Below are positions 35,501 through 50,189 of a DNA stretch of 64,000 nt, piece by piece. The stretch covers positions 2,740,501 to 2,804,500 of the forward strand of contig JAZBRI010000003.1 of the NCBI GenBank assembly GCA_036874045.1. The letters run 5' to 3'. Under the pieces are notes generated by a model. The model had not been told where the DNA came from. It saw only the letters and a list, made by a program, of their open reading frames with translations, and did not search any database. The position numbers and the translations under genes are program-made. Position 1 is the stretch's first letter. Every line of letters starts with the position of its first letter. The DNA comes from Cymodocea nodosa. Its lineage: Eukaryota; Streptophyta; Magnoliopsida; Alismatales; Cymodoceaceae.

Positions 35501-38500
35501 ACATAAACTGGCTTTCTCAAGAAAATGATGTACCTCTGCCTTTTTTTTCCTTTTAAAATACACATTCACTGATGAAGAGTCTGCCCCTACATTGGATCCA
35601 CCAACCTCTATAAGTCCCACCTCTAACCCACCAACCCCACTCTCTTCTGGATCCACTCTATTACAGCATTATTCTTTTGGGCATCCTATAAAATAGAACA
35701 AGGTAGCAAGCAATAGAAATGGAAATAATCTTTTAGGTCGAAGATGGTGTGGGATCATTTTTCCAAAGAAAAATGAGTGATACAGTTTGCAATGTTGACT
35801 ATTCTTTACTCAAGCATATGCAAACCTTCTTGGTCTATACAAAAATCTTGCTCAACCATCAGATCAATGCAGATAGATTTTGTGAATTGATTTAGAGATC
35901 CCACTAGTGTAGAAACTCTGCCATCAACTATCCCACCTTTAGCTTCCTTAAATAGCAAGGACAGCCCAAGGTCAAGCTCCTTATCTCCATTGTGATCAGT
36001 GGTTAGATTGGCATCAACCATGAGATCAATGGCCAAATCTCCTTCCTTCTTGATCAACAGCTAGTGATGGGCCTTAAGATCAATGTGATCCCCATCAACG
36101 TCCATGCATTCCTCCTCCATAGGAAACTAAGGGGTGCCATCCCAGCATCCTAGTTTATTATCGTATTTCAATGCAAGTGTCCAGTTGCATCAAGCTGTCA
36201 TCAACCTCCTACCATAAGACAGAATATGTGGCCTCATCCACCTTAGCCAACCAACCTACAAACTTAGGTTGAAGTTACCTTCCTCCACCATAAAGAGATC
36301 ACCGTGCCTATATTTGTGACACTTCCCCTCCTCATTGACAAGTGACCACCTTGAGTAATGCAAGCCATCCATGAACACTTGCACCTTGAAAATTGCACCC
36401 TCCACCACAGTTCCACCATCATTGGAAAATCTCTCTCTTAGCCAAGGATAAGGATATCTTTGACATTGAACACACCATTTCTATCCCAAGAGAACCCACA
36501 GTTTTCCAAGAGAACTGGCTATGAACTTGATCAATTCAAGGCTTCTTTCATGGAGAGGGACTTTGAAGAGCAACCTGCCACTTTGGGACTACAACAATAG
36601 CCCCCAAAGATGGAGACTAAGCTTTGAAGGAGATTTTACAACCATTGAATTCCTCTTCTTGAACATCCAACACTTCTTTTTTCAACACCTTCTTGGGCAA
36701 GAGAAGAACCCCCTTTGATACACTTGTTCTTATCAAACTCAGGCCACCCCCATCACTTTGAACGATACCAATTGTGCAAGTTGGAGAACTCAATTTTCCC
36801 ATTCCAAGACACTAATGCTGCATTGGCCAACTTATCTTTCACGAGCCCATTGCTCCTCAATTCTAAGAGGTTGAGTTGAGGGAGAGAAGGACTAGGACTA
36901 AAGTATTGTATTTCAATGCTTTGTTGCTTGTTTGATAGGGCATCACTGTAAGACAACCCATCTCTCCTACCCTGTTTCCTCAACCGTAATTTCTGGCAAT
37001 TACCATCTGCTGTTGCATGAGAACAAGCATCCTCAGTAGACATTACACTAACACAACCACTTTTACAGGCCACTTGTGTCCAATGCCTTTTGCACTTCGT
37101 GCACAACTAGCTATTTTTGCACCCTTGCTCTAATAGCCAAAGCCAAAGCATTTCAGACATTTGTCATTAGCACTTGACATGCCCACACCTACCTGCATCT
37201 GCCACACTTACCTGCATCTGCCACACCTGCTGTAGCTGTCACACTTCCAAGCATCCTTGCATTGACTCCAATTGCCATCAAGCAAGGATGATTCTCCTTC
37301 CTCCACCATGACAAGAGTCAATTTTCTGTAGAAAGCCATGCCAGTTGTCAGCTTCTTTTGACCTCTGCCCAACCCTTGTTGTGATGCTTGATGTTTGCCT
37401 AGAGGAGGATGCCATTCATTCAACATCTCTCTAGCTTGTCCTAACCATACGTCTCATCATTGCTTGACACTATCCTAAGGGGGGACAGCATTCACCCGAT
37501 GTTTTATCTCCCACCCAAGTTTGCTTGATGTTCCATCATTCAAGTTTTCTGCATTAGCTAATCACTGTCATGCTGTTGATTGATTGTTTCCACTCATATA
37601 CCATAACTTATTTCATTTATGAACAATGAAATGCAAGTAGCTTATTAGTTAAATTACTCATCAACACTGTCATGATTTTTGTAGCTATTCACTTTTTATA
37701 TTTGTATGGTATTTCTGATTTACTCAGGCAATTGATGTATTGTATTTGATACTTATTTGGATAAATACATCAGGTTTTGCTGCAATTTATGAGTAACGTA
37801 ATTCCTGATACCTTGAGCATGAATTCATTTTGGCTAATCATATAATATTTGACCTTTTTTACAGACAACACTGCTCAACCATATTTTGACTGCTGACCAT
37901 GGAAAACGCATTGCAGTGATTGAGAATGAGGTTCGTATGTTTTGATGTCAAACTAGAAGGGTAAATACAGTGCATGAGGCATTCACCAATTTAAGGTTTG
38001 AGAAGTGTCTAAATGTATGCAGCCTTGTCTCCATTAATGGAGAGGATGTTTCCTACCATTTTAATTCATAATGTCCATTTCAGAAATTAAGATGAAGCAA
38101 CATTATTTTTTTGATATTGGTAATGTTTGTGCTTATGTTGGAATATAATGCTTTCTTCCCTTATACATGTTACAGGACAAGAGAAGATTAACCATGCTAT
38201 CTATTATTATGAAGTAACCTTATTTTCACATGAAAATTGACCCTTTATGCTTTGATGACAATTTGCATTAACTATTTTGGAAGGAAAAAGCATATAATAT
38301 GGATATGGTTACAATTGTCATGGTAAATGTAAATGATGATAAAGTAAAACTATTTTGAAAGGAAAAAGTGATTGATATGGATGCAATTATCATAGTGATC
38401 ACACATTTTGTATTGTGAATTCACATGTTTTTGTTTCTCAATAGTGTATTGGCCGTCATTTATGGATTATAGATTAGGTTACATCAAACAGATGCTTATG

Positions 38501-41500
38501 TCGACTTTCAAGTATTATGTTAATTTGTAACTGGAACATTTTTCAATAGAAAATGTTAAATGATATACAGTGAAGATTGAAGATGCAAGGTCTAAGGGTG
38601 ATAATGAAGGCATAGACAGTTGAGTCCACTATTGTAATGTCTGCCTTGAATATTAAAACTTAATACATTAACTCACTTAAGCAAGTAGATGACCTTTAGA
38701 TGGAGGACAAAGGTACAGCAACTGTGAGCAGGGGTTATTGACTAGAGAAACCTAGGAAGGACTGCAATGTTGGTAACAAATGCTTGGCATGTTGATTGCT
38801 TGGATAAATTGATGCATCGGAGAGATATCATCTGCATTTTTTTGTTGTTTGAAATTATTTTGGGTTTTATTTAGCTTGCAAGATTTTTATATATCTATGG
38901 AAACCAGTACTTATTGATATTGTATCCGTTTGATATCCTGAACCTTAACTTAGTTGCCATATTTGTTGCAACTTGCAAGAAATCAACAATTAATCATTAG
39001 CATGTAGGATTCTTAAAACTGATTCAGAAGACTTTTGTGATGTACTACTTTGATGCACCTTATCTATCATACTACTTTGATGATGTCCGTGATTTAGTTT
39101 TGAAGTTATATATAAAATCATGATTGCTAGAAAATTAAGCTTATATGTTGTTATTGTATGTTTAGTCCTACATTGTTTGTCTTGTATTTGTTTTACCTTA
39201 GGGATTGTCATTTAAAAATTCAGAAAAATGAAGGTAGGATGCTATTTAAAGAAATTGAATGTTGTGTTACTAATTATATCTTTTTTCTTCCACAGCAGCT
39301 ATTTTCTAGTTGGATAATGACAAATCCTCGTTTTACTGAAATTCTTCATCTTAATGTTATTTGCAGTATGGTGAAGTAGATATTGATGGCTCCTTGGTAG
39401 TTTCTAAAACTACTGGAGTGGAGGATATAATAATGCTTAACAATGGCTGTCTTTGCTGCACTGTGAGGGGTGATCTTGTTAGAATGATTTCTGAGTTGGT
39501 TACCAAAAAGAAAGGGCGTTTTGACCATATTGTGATTGAGACAACAGGTACTTCAATTATTTATATTTTAACAGCCATTGGAATTATATTGCCCAAAAAA
39601 GGCCTTGGGATTTTCCTACAAATTTGTCCTTCATTGTTGTGGCCTTTATTGAATTATGATATGAAAAAAATCATCATGCATCCCTGAACGTATGTTGTGT
39701 TTATTTTTTATATTTTCCTTCTGAATACATTTCTCCTATTTTTGAGGTATCATGGATGGCACCTTAGTCTGCTTTCATAAAATTTGTGTTTCTACAACTA
39801 AAAATGCACTTTTTCAGTGTCGTGTTCATTGCTTTTTTTATTTATCTTTTTTACACACTAATTTCATCTTTTTTAGCTAAATATTAATGCTTTCAATTTT
39901 GTATTTATTCAATATTTTTGTTTTTTTATCATTTAAACTACAAAGTACCATTCATATCTTTATTTGACTATTTTCATTAATTTCATGAATGCTAGAGAAA
40001 AATATTTCCATTATTTTCTTCTCAATGTACCTATGACACTTTAATAATAATAACCTTATGAACTATTTTTTGGTCATTGACTATGATAACCTCGTGCAGA
40101 TATGGATATATGGGTAGGGATGCTTTAATTTTTCCAATTATAGGATATAGATAATGTTCAGTCCAGAAAATAATTACCAAGGATACAATAATAATGAATG
40201 TGAAATAAAGTTAATGGAAAGTGTACAAACGGTTGAGGGTCGATTGGGAGGAGAGGTTTGTGAAAGTAAGGTTCAACTAAAAGGAGAGGGGAGTTCATTT
40301 TTTATTAATTTCAACCTCTTTCTTGTCAGCTTTAATTCCAAATTTTTAAACTGGTATCTACATGTATTGCAGTGTTGTCCAATCTTCCCATCCATTTCTG
40401 CCTCTTTACAGAATTCTGATGCGTAATGTGATAAGGATGAAGATATTGAGCATCAGTTTCTATGGAAAGTTGGTTTTAAGGCAAATCCCTCCGGTCTTCA
40501 CTCATGGGACAAAGCATGCCAACCAAAATGGGAAAGTGGTCTTGGCCTACAAAGATTTTTTCCATTGAATCTTTGTTGGGCAAATAGATAAGGTAGCTTG
40601 GGTTATATTGGGAGGATTCAAATTGCCTCTAGGTAGGTATTAATAGGAAGAAGTCATATGGGTCTAGTCATAGGTAACCTATTAGGGGTGTTTGATAGAG
40701 AAGGTGATCATTCTTTGGAAGGGGATCATAGAAGTGGAAGGGGTCGTTAGGTGTGGCTCATCTCTGGTAGTAAATAATGGTGAATGAGTAAGTTTCCAGT
40801 GGGATAGGTGAATCCTTGAGTGGTTAGGTGTTCTCAACATTAGCATGGTTTATGTCTATCACCTAAGTGTTTCCAAGTCCTACGAGTGTTCTCTGATCAG
40901 GATAATGTGGGACATTCATTTGAAGATGAACTTGATTGATATTGAATCTATTGTCTATATAAAGGATTCAAAAATCGATTTGATTGGTATTTGCAATTGG
41001 GCAATATGAAAATCACCTAGATTTTCAATATCACTCAGGATTAATCAATCTGTTGTCCCAAGTTGCATTTGTATCATTAGATCAAATTTTTTGAATGGTT
41101 GAAGGTTGGATCTATTGACCCATGTAAAGGATTGAACGATCCGTCAAGGGGAAAAGTTCACCGTTGAAGCCTCCGTTGGAGTACCACAATGCTCTACCAT
41201 GACTGTAACTCATTAGGGCTTTTAGGTGGAGAACAGAGAAACAAAGAAGGACAGAAGTGGGAGAGAGAAAAAAAGAGAGAGGAAGAGAGAATAAAAAAAT
41301 GTAAAAATTATTACATAAAAAATTATGTTTGAAAAAATGATGGAAGGATTAAAAAAATCACAAAAATCCTGATATTTTTTATTTTTTTAGAAGTTATGTT
41401 TGCTTAAGAATCATATTCCTCTTTTACCTATCTTTTGTATTCTCACAAACTTTATTTTCTATTTTTTTAATTAATTCACGGGAGATTTTTTCAAAAAGAT

Positions 41501-44500
41501 ATTAAGTACATTATAGGAATAAAAATTTATTTACTTTAAAAATCTTATATTGGTAAAAGTTTTAATTATGAAATTATAGAAATTCTCTTGTACTGTGTAT
41601 AATCTTGTTAATTTGTATTTAATGTATAAATTGTAACATGAATTCTATTCAAATGTAACCTGATATACATTGAAATTAACCTAATTTCTATTAAAATATA
41701 ATCTAAAATATATTGAACTATAACTTAGATTTTATTTAAATGTAACCTAATAAATAGTGAAACGTAACCTGAATTTTAAATCATTTGACATTATGAGTTT
41801 TTTTTCGGTTATTTGTATATGATTTAAGATTTTCCTCATGCTTGAGATTGTTATATCTTTATCTAATTGATGTTTTATGCATGATAATTGTCTAAAAAAT
41901 TTATTTAAGTGCTTTAATATATTTATCATAACTTATTTTATCTTATTTTTGAGTTTCAAGTTGAACTTTGAAAATTTTTAACTGTTTTCACAAAATTATT
42001 GCATTTCTATTGATACATTTCCTTTTTCTAGAGGATTGATTTTCAATATGATACAAATATTTGAAACCTTAGCCTTTATTAGCCTCTTTTCTATTCTTTG
42101 TTGTTCTAGTTCACATCTTTTGTCTGCATGCTCTCCATCCCCTCCACTGTAGGCATGTAAAAAATGATCTTCCACTTTAGACGTGTACTGATTCACCTGG
42201 TTGCATCAGCATTGCGAAAAATGATTCTCCATCTCCTCCACTGTAGACATGTGATTCTCCCCTAGCAATGTCTGTTCAATTCCTCCAACATGCGTTGGAG
42301 TCTCTTTCCTTCATTTGCATATTTTAATTCCACCTTTTTTGAGGTTGATGACGAGTGTGGAAATTGGAAACAGAATGGGGGAGAAGAAATCAACAGCAAG
42401 GTGTGGCTTCGATGGAAAATGAAAGGGGAACACCTTTATTTATAGTTAAATTTTATTGTTTATCTGAAAAAGTATATATCAATTTATTAGTGGATTTTTA
42501 TATTCATAAACACATTAAAAATATATAAAATATATACAAATTTAAATTCTAATAAATTTCTATTAATGAGTAGGCACTAAATAGGTGTCACCTGGGCATC
42601 CTAGCTCCTAGACACAGTAAGTATGACTGCTAAGTATCTCTTCTGTAGACATTTTCTACTCTTTGGGTATTTTGGTTAATCTTGAAAATTATTCATCTAA
42701 TTATCAGAAAAGTGTCTCTAGAGGCACCTTTAGAAAACTTCTCTAAAGGTGCCTCTTATATTATTATTATTATTATTATTAAGTTTTTAAAACTTAAATT
42801 TAATTATATAAATAGTTAATTTAGGGTATACTCTTTATATATTAAAATTTCAACTTAATATGTGCTGTATTCATTAGTGTATTTTGATTACAAAATCAAT
42901 GACTGAAGATTAACAAAAAATGGTAAGTTTTGAAACCTTTAGATCAATAATTAATACTTAATTGAGATGAAATTTTTTCCATATATTTGTACTTATCTAA
43001 CAATTTAATTCTTATGGTTATCTCTACCATCTGATGTATTTATGAGGAGATATATGTGCACCTTCATAGAAGTTCTCTGGTGGTTTCTTTAGAGAAACTA
43101 GCCTATATAATTAATATTTTCTTCTTTTCTTCAGGTTTAGCAAATCCTGCACCAATCATACAAACATTTTATGCTGAGGACCAAATTTTTAATGATGTAA
43201 AGTTGGATGGAGTTGTTACTTTGGTTGATGCAAAGCATGCAGTCCTCCACCTCGATGAAGTAAAACCCAAAGGAATTGTCAATGAGGCAGTGGAACAAAT
43301 AGCATATGCAGATCGAATAATTGTGAATAAGGTAATTTTTCTTTGGATTTCATTTCCTGAAATAGAAAAATTTCTTCTTGGTTGGGCTGATATTTACATA
43401 TTTTATTGGTTAGGAATACATTAAATTACGCCATGTGGTTGGACAGTGGTCTTTACGATGTGCCAGGTTCTAGATGTGTAGGTGTGGTATGAGAGGTTTT
43501 AAGGCATCCAATAGTTAAGTTGGAGCATGTTGGTTACTTGGTTGCTATTAATAATGAAAAGGATATGTCTATAGCATCTAAATAGGGGTCATAATTTTTT
43601 AGAGTATCCTTCATCTAGACACATTTATGGTGTGATTCATCATCATAATTTGACTAATAAATAATTACCTCTTTTTGAGAGAGCTCTGAGTACATTAGCA
43701 GCATCATAAATGAAGAAACGTATTTGCATTATCTTTCCTGACTATTGTACCTTTACATATTTGATTATGCCTCAATATCCATTATTAACTGCACAAACAG
43801 GAAAATCAGTAATGAAATGGCAACACAATCAAGATCAAGACTATAAAAGCAATAGTTATCACCAAACAATATAGAACATGTTTTGGTGATAACTTATCAT
43901 TTGTTATTGTTCTTGTTGTTGTTATTATTATTATTATTATTGTAGAAGAAGTCATTAAGAAAATGAAATGTGGGAAAACTGTTAGATGAGATGGTATTTC
44001 TATTAAAGTGTGGAAAGATATGAATAAAGTAAAGATCACGTGGTGAATTAAACTTTTTAATATAATTTTAAAGACAAAGAAAATGATAGATGAATGAAGA
44101 AAGAGTTCTTTAATATCTATATTTAAGAATAAGAGAAGCATGGAAAATTTTAATTACTATTGTGACATTAAGTTAATGAGTTACATTATGAAATTATAGA
44201 AAAGAGTAATTGAGCAAAGACTAAGATGTATAACTAAAATAACAAAAAATCAATTTAGATTTATATTGGGTAGGTCAACAATGGAAGCTATTCATTTACT
44301 TAGACAACTAGTAGAAAATTTTAGAGTTAAGAAAAAGGACCTCTTTATGATTTTCATTGATTTAGAAAAAAACTTATGACAGAGTACTTAAAAACCTATT
44401 GTGGCAAGTTTTTTTTAAAAAAAGAGTATCAATAGGATATATTATAAAGGACATGTATGAGAAAGAAGTTCTTACTGTTAAAACTATAAGAGGAGAAATT

Positions 44501-47500
44501 AAGAAATTTCCTACAGACATAGGTTTATACCAAGGGTTTTTCCATATCTATTCATCTTGGTTATATATGAAATAATTAAAAAATTTCAAGGAGAAATGCC
44601 CTGGTGTATATTATTTGTTGAAAACATAATTTTAGTTAATAAAAGTAAGTCAAAAATTAATTTTAAATTAGAATTATGGAGAGACAATTTAGAGTCCAAA
44701 GGATTTGAATTGAAATCTAAATTGAATATATAGAATATCAGTTCAATGAAAATAAAAATAATGATAAATGTATATGCTTAGATGGCTATAAATCGATAAA
44801 AGTAAAACTTTTAGTTACTTAAGTTCTGTAATAATTGTTAATAGTGTAATTATAGAGGATTTTGTAAAGTGGATATTCTTAAAATTAAAAGAAAAATTCT
44901 ATGGTTCTGAATACTGGATTTTAGAGCATAAACATATGTAAAAAGTTAACAATGCTGAGATGCATATGCTCATATTGATGAGTAATAATACTATAATGCA
45001 TAAAGTAAAAAATGATTTTATTAGGAATAAAGTAGGAGTTATATCTATTGAAGATAAGAGAAATTGATTTAGGTGGTTCAACCATATCCTTAGGAGATTA
45101 AGGAATGTATTAGTTAAGAAAGGAGAATTAATTGGTGTAAAAAAAATTAAAAGAAGTAGAAGTATTCCTAAAATTACTTAGATAGGAATTGTAAAAAAAG
45201 ATTTAAATTTATATAATTTAACCAAAGATTTGACAATAGATACTGTGGAAACATAAGATACAATGGAAGAAGATTGTATTCATAACATAACATAAGACCT
45301 CTATTTATAGAGGTTACATAAAGACAAAAACATGATAAGTAATGTGGGAGTAAATCTACTTACAACATAAGATGCTAATATATTACTTTCTCTAACATTT
45401 TCCCTCAAACCGAAGCATCCAACTTGTGATAAACTTATATTTAATAACAACTCAATAAGAAATAATAGATACATAAAAGAATATAAAAAAAACAATTGCT
45501 ATATCAAAGTTGTAGTAATGACAATAATTTGAGAACTTTATCTCAAGCAAGAAAATAATCATCGAATACATTTCAAGGCACAAACCAATTCTTGTAGTAA
45601 TAGGCAATAATCTGAGAATTATATTTCTGACAGTAGTAAAATAACCATCAAATAATAGAATCTTAGGTAATAGGATAGATAAACATGTGATTTATCTACA
45701 CAAAATAGGTAGATAGATCTACCTAGAAGTTTTTCTTTTTATTATTTTTTCTTTTTTCTTTACTTCCATCATATTTATTTTATTTTTTTCCTTTTCTCCG
45801 TCTCTCCCCTTTTTTCTTTCTATCATTTTTCTTTTCTCCTCTCCTTTTTCATTGTTTCATTTGCTTGCAACCCTAATGGGTGGCTGCAAGTGACAGTTGC
45901 GAAACATTAGGGTAACAACAAGCAATAGGAAATGGTAGACCAACTGATGGAGACAAGAAATCAACATGGGCTGACAAACAAACGCCTTTTGCACTTTCCA
46001 ACAATTGGTTGGACAAGTAACAACAGATGAGCACCTTTCACACAAACAGATCATAGACAAGGAGAAGCTTTGCATGAAACGATTGAGTCAATCAATGAAT
46101 AGAGGCCCAGTAGAATCGACCAACACAATGTGTTGGCACAACTGATCATATTGGTAGGACCTTCTAACAAAAACAATCGCATCAGAGGTGGTGAAAACAT
46201 GTGGTAGAACAAGGCACATACATAGAGGAGACGAAAAAATCAACAGCCTAAAGCATCGAAGAGGATGCGTGGAGACAACGGAGAGGTTGGCTATAGTGCT
46301 ACTGAGGAGAAAAAGGAGAAACACAGTGGAGGAGAAGGGGGAGAAACATCTTGCACGAGAGGAAGAAGAGGAGGAAAAAGCAAGTTGCAAATAAACAATG
46401 GGTTGGGAGAGAGGTTGCTAACCCTTGTGATGGGAAGGGAGGAAGGTAACAGCTAAAATTTTTCCTCCTCCCTACTATGTAGAAACACAAAATATAATAA
46501 AAGAAAATTGTATACATAAAATAAATAAGACCTCTATTTATAGACATTACATAAGGAGCACAAAAATATAATGAGCAATGTGGGACTAAATCCACTTACA
46601 ATATCAGACCCTAATATAACAGATAGAAATATTTAGAAGAAAAAAATTCATCTGACGAATCCTACATAATGAGATTATGGTTCGAATTGTTGTTATTTTT
46701 ACCATTATTATTATTTTACAATGTGTAAATTGTCTATTATTACATATATTATGACATTTTCTTTACATTCCTTGAGACGTGAATATCATTATCCATGCCT
46801 CTGACCTATTGTTGGGGAAGTTGAGATTGGTTGTGTAATTTTGGCATGTATCAAGTTGGATTTAGAAGCTCTTATATTAGCATTAACTTACACCCTTTTA
46901 AGTCTGTCTTCTCCATAAACAAATTCATTTGTTACTCATGGTATTGTTGCCATTTGTTCACTATTATAATTAGGGAATCTACAGATGACTGTGTAAATCC
47001 TCAGTTTGGAACCTATGCTCACCACTCGAATGATGGTGGGTCCAGGGAATTTCTGGGATATCAAAAAAAAAAGATGTAGTTGATCATTCAAGCCTTTCAA
47101 TTCATAGATGTGGATCTTAGAACTATGATGGTGATATTCTTGTTGCTTAAACATCACCTTGGCAACCCTAACAACCTGTGAGAGACCATCCACTAGGTTG
47201 TTAATTGCAATACAAAAACTACTATTTCGGTGTCTTAATGTTATGTCTAAAGACTAATAGTTCTTTAACTTTGTTACTCAAGTAGATACTTTAGCCAATA
47301 ACTTTTTTTTTTGAAGTTATCAGTACATTTTTCGGTTATTCCTCATAAGACAATGGGTTGCTCTGATTTTAATTCATGGTATTTTATTTTGTTCTAAAAG
47401 TAAGATGTGTTGCTCTATGTTGTGACTTAAGGTTTTTTTTGTTTTTATATAGACTGACTTAGTTGATGAGCCAAACATTGCTTCTCTTGTCCAACGAGTT

Positions 47501-50157
47501 AAGGTAGCATTTTTCTTCCAATATTTGCTCAAATAACAGTGCTTATTTCTTTTCACTTACTGACTTTTTTTTGTACATATTTCAGTCTATCAATAGCATG
47601 GCTCATCTTAAGAGAACTGAGTATGGCAGAGTAAATTTGGATTATGTTCTTGGAATTGGAGGCTTTGACTTGGAGAGGTTTTCCTTTATCTTTTCTAGTA
47701 ATAGTTAAATACCGTGCATGTAGGTAAACTTCAAATGGGTGAAAAATGAATCAGAAATTATTTGGTCTAGTGCTTGAAACAAAATCAACTCTTGATAGAA
47801 CTAAATGGAGAAAATTTATGTTTCCAGCCTAGGGTTGAAAATTTTGTGAATGCTATAGAAGGTTTAAAATGATTTTTTATTTTTGGATTTTTTTAGTTAT
47901 TATTATTGATATGATTTACTGTTTTGATACTTTGTTGTTTGAAACTTTTATCATGTTTCTTACATAGTTATGTCAATGATTTCTTAACTAAAAAAATATA
48001 AATATTCAGAATATGTTTTTGTATTATATTGTATGTAATCGTATTAAAATTTGTTTTATCTAATCAATTTGATAGTGGTGATGATTAGATATTCAATTTA
48101 TTTTAAATTTATACCTTTTTCAAAAAAAAATTTTAAACCCTTTTTCCATAATTTACAATCCATGTACTAGTCAAGCTTGAAATGGTCATTTATATTGAGG
48201 GCATTATTTGGCATGTCAGTCAAAATGACATCTCTATCACTGAGCTTATTCCTTTGAGTTTCATCATCCAAGCTGCATAACCATCTCTAGAGATGATGAA
48301 GCAGATCAACTATGCTGAGTCCAAGATGAGTTCATTTGATGCCTTAGGATTCTACTAGCGATTATATAGGCATATAGCTGACATTATATTGGTAGAAACT
48401 GACGAAAAGGATGTATGCTATAGACCATATATAGTGTAAGTTCTAAATTTCTAATACAAATTTTCAGATTATTGGTAATCATTTTCAGTTTAGACAGTGA
48501 CTGATAAAAGATAACATAGTTTTTGGCAATTTATCTGGTGATATGTTGGTTCATCATTTCTATTAATGTTTTATTTATATATATTTAGAGTTTAAATATG
48601 TGACCACACTTTGCAAACAGAACTAAACAATTCGAAAAAGGGCATTGAAAGAGAGTCAGAGACAAAAGAAAACATAGGAGAAGTTCTTGATAATTTTGTT
48701 GTAGATTATAGACCATACAGGTAATTGAGTTAGATTTGCCTTATAAAAATTAATCAACTCTTGAGGTCTTTTACCAGATAATTTGTACATTTGTTATAGA
48801 TTATTTGAGGATAAAATGATTCATAAGCAATAAATCAGTCTATGAAATCCAATAAACATACATCATCCTTATGCATGAAATCCATTTACCCTCTATTCTT
48901 GTCCACTCCTAGGACTTCCATTATGCTTTTTGCATCATTGCATTTTCTATGAATATCCTTGTATCTTGTATTTATAATAATATTGCTATACTTATTCAGA
49001 ATTGAGAGTGCTGTTGCTGCTGAAGGTCCAGAAGAACACCATCATGAGCATGATCATGATCATGACCATCAGCATCATCATAACCATGATCACAAAAATG
49101 GTTTGCTTACTATAATTGTTTCAAATAAGTCCTTTTACACTTTATATAAATTCTTTAGAAACTCTTGGAGCCTTGTGCATTAAGTTTGCATGAATATTGA
49201 TATCACTTGAGAAAATTTCTTTTGTGCAATAAGCTTACAGTTGGGTTCCAGTCCTCTGAGAGCCTTGTGCACTAAAGTAGTCAATTTACATGAATATAAG
49301 ATGTCATGTCAGCCACAACTTGGCATGTTATATTCTTTGTTCTTGAGTTGCTGGTATATACGTGGAAAACTTGCTAACTAATTTTTTATGACTTTTGTAG
49401 AACATCATGCACATGATCATGATCATTCTCATGATCCAGGGGTTTCATCTGTGAGCATAGTATGTGAAGGTACCCTGAATCTTGATATGGTCAGTACCTT
49501 AAACTAAGCTCTCTCTTTTGTTAGATCTTCATTATTTGAGAGTCTTTGATTTGACGAACTTAGTTTGTGATGAATAATGCTTGTAGGCCAATATGTGGCT
49601 GGGTTCTTTGTTGCTAGAATGCAGTGATGACATATATCGTATGAAAGGTCTTTTATCAGTTGATGGCATGAAAGAGAGATTTGTATTCCAGGTTATTACC
49701 ATGTCTAAACTGCTTTCTTTTTATTATAGATTTGATTGAACACCCATCAATTCTAAAATACCATTCATGTCCGGTTCTTATCTTTGAACACTATAACGTT
49801 TGATTCTGAAATATTCGTCAATGCAAACTTTCCTGTATACATGTAAGTAAAATCTCTTTTATAGTGTTCGTCAATGCAAACTGGTGTTGTCAACTGTCGA
49901 TTGAAACAATATTTGGTGGTTACAATAATGTTTCCTAGTGTCTAGCATGTCCTAGGAAGGTATGTGAGCAAATGAAGTAATTGTTGAAAGTGAAAAATAA
50001 AGAAAGAAGTGAAAAAATGAAGATAATTGAATGATTGAAGATTGTTTTCAATAGAGGAAGTCAATCATAAGGTCCACAATAGACACGCCCCATTCCTTTA
50101 GGTGACTCAAATGATGAAAATGAAATTGCTTATCTTCTTAGCTTTGCAATTGCTAAG

Positions 50158-50189
<32 letters not shown>

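Noticed and set aside
40690-41280. Possible solo LTR or other repeat in COBW intron 3
   Set aside because: Composition suggests repeat debris, but I found no paired ends, target duplication or coding block.
46088-46390. 100-codon minus-strand frame inside the small LTR element
   Set aside because: It shows no gag or pol motif and is Ser-rich, so it is most likely chance open sequence in a non-autonomous element.
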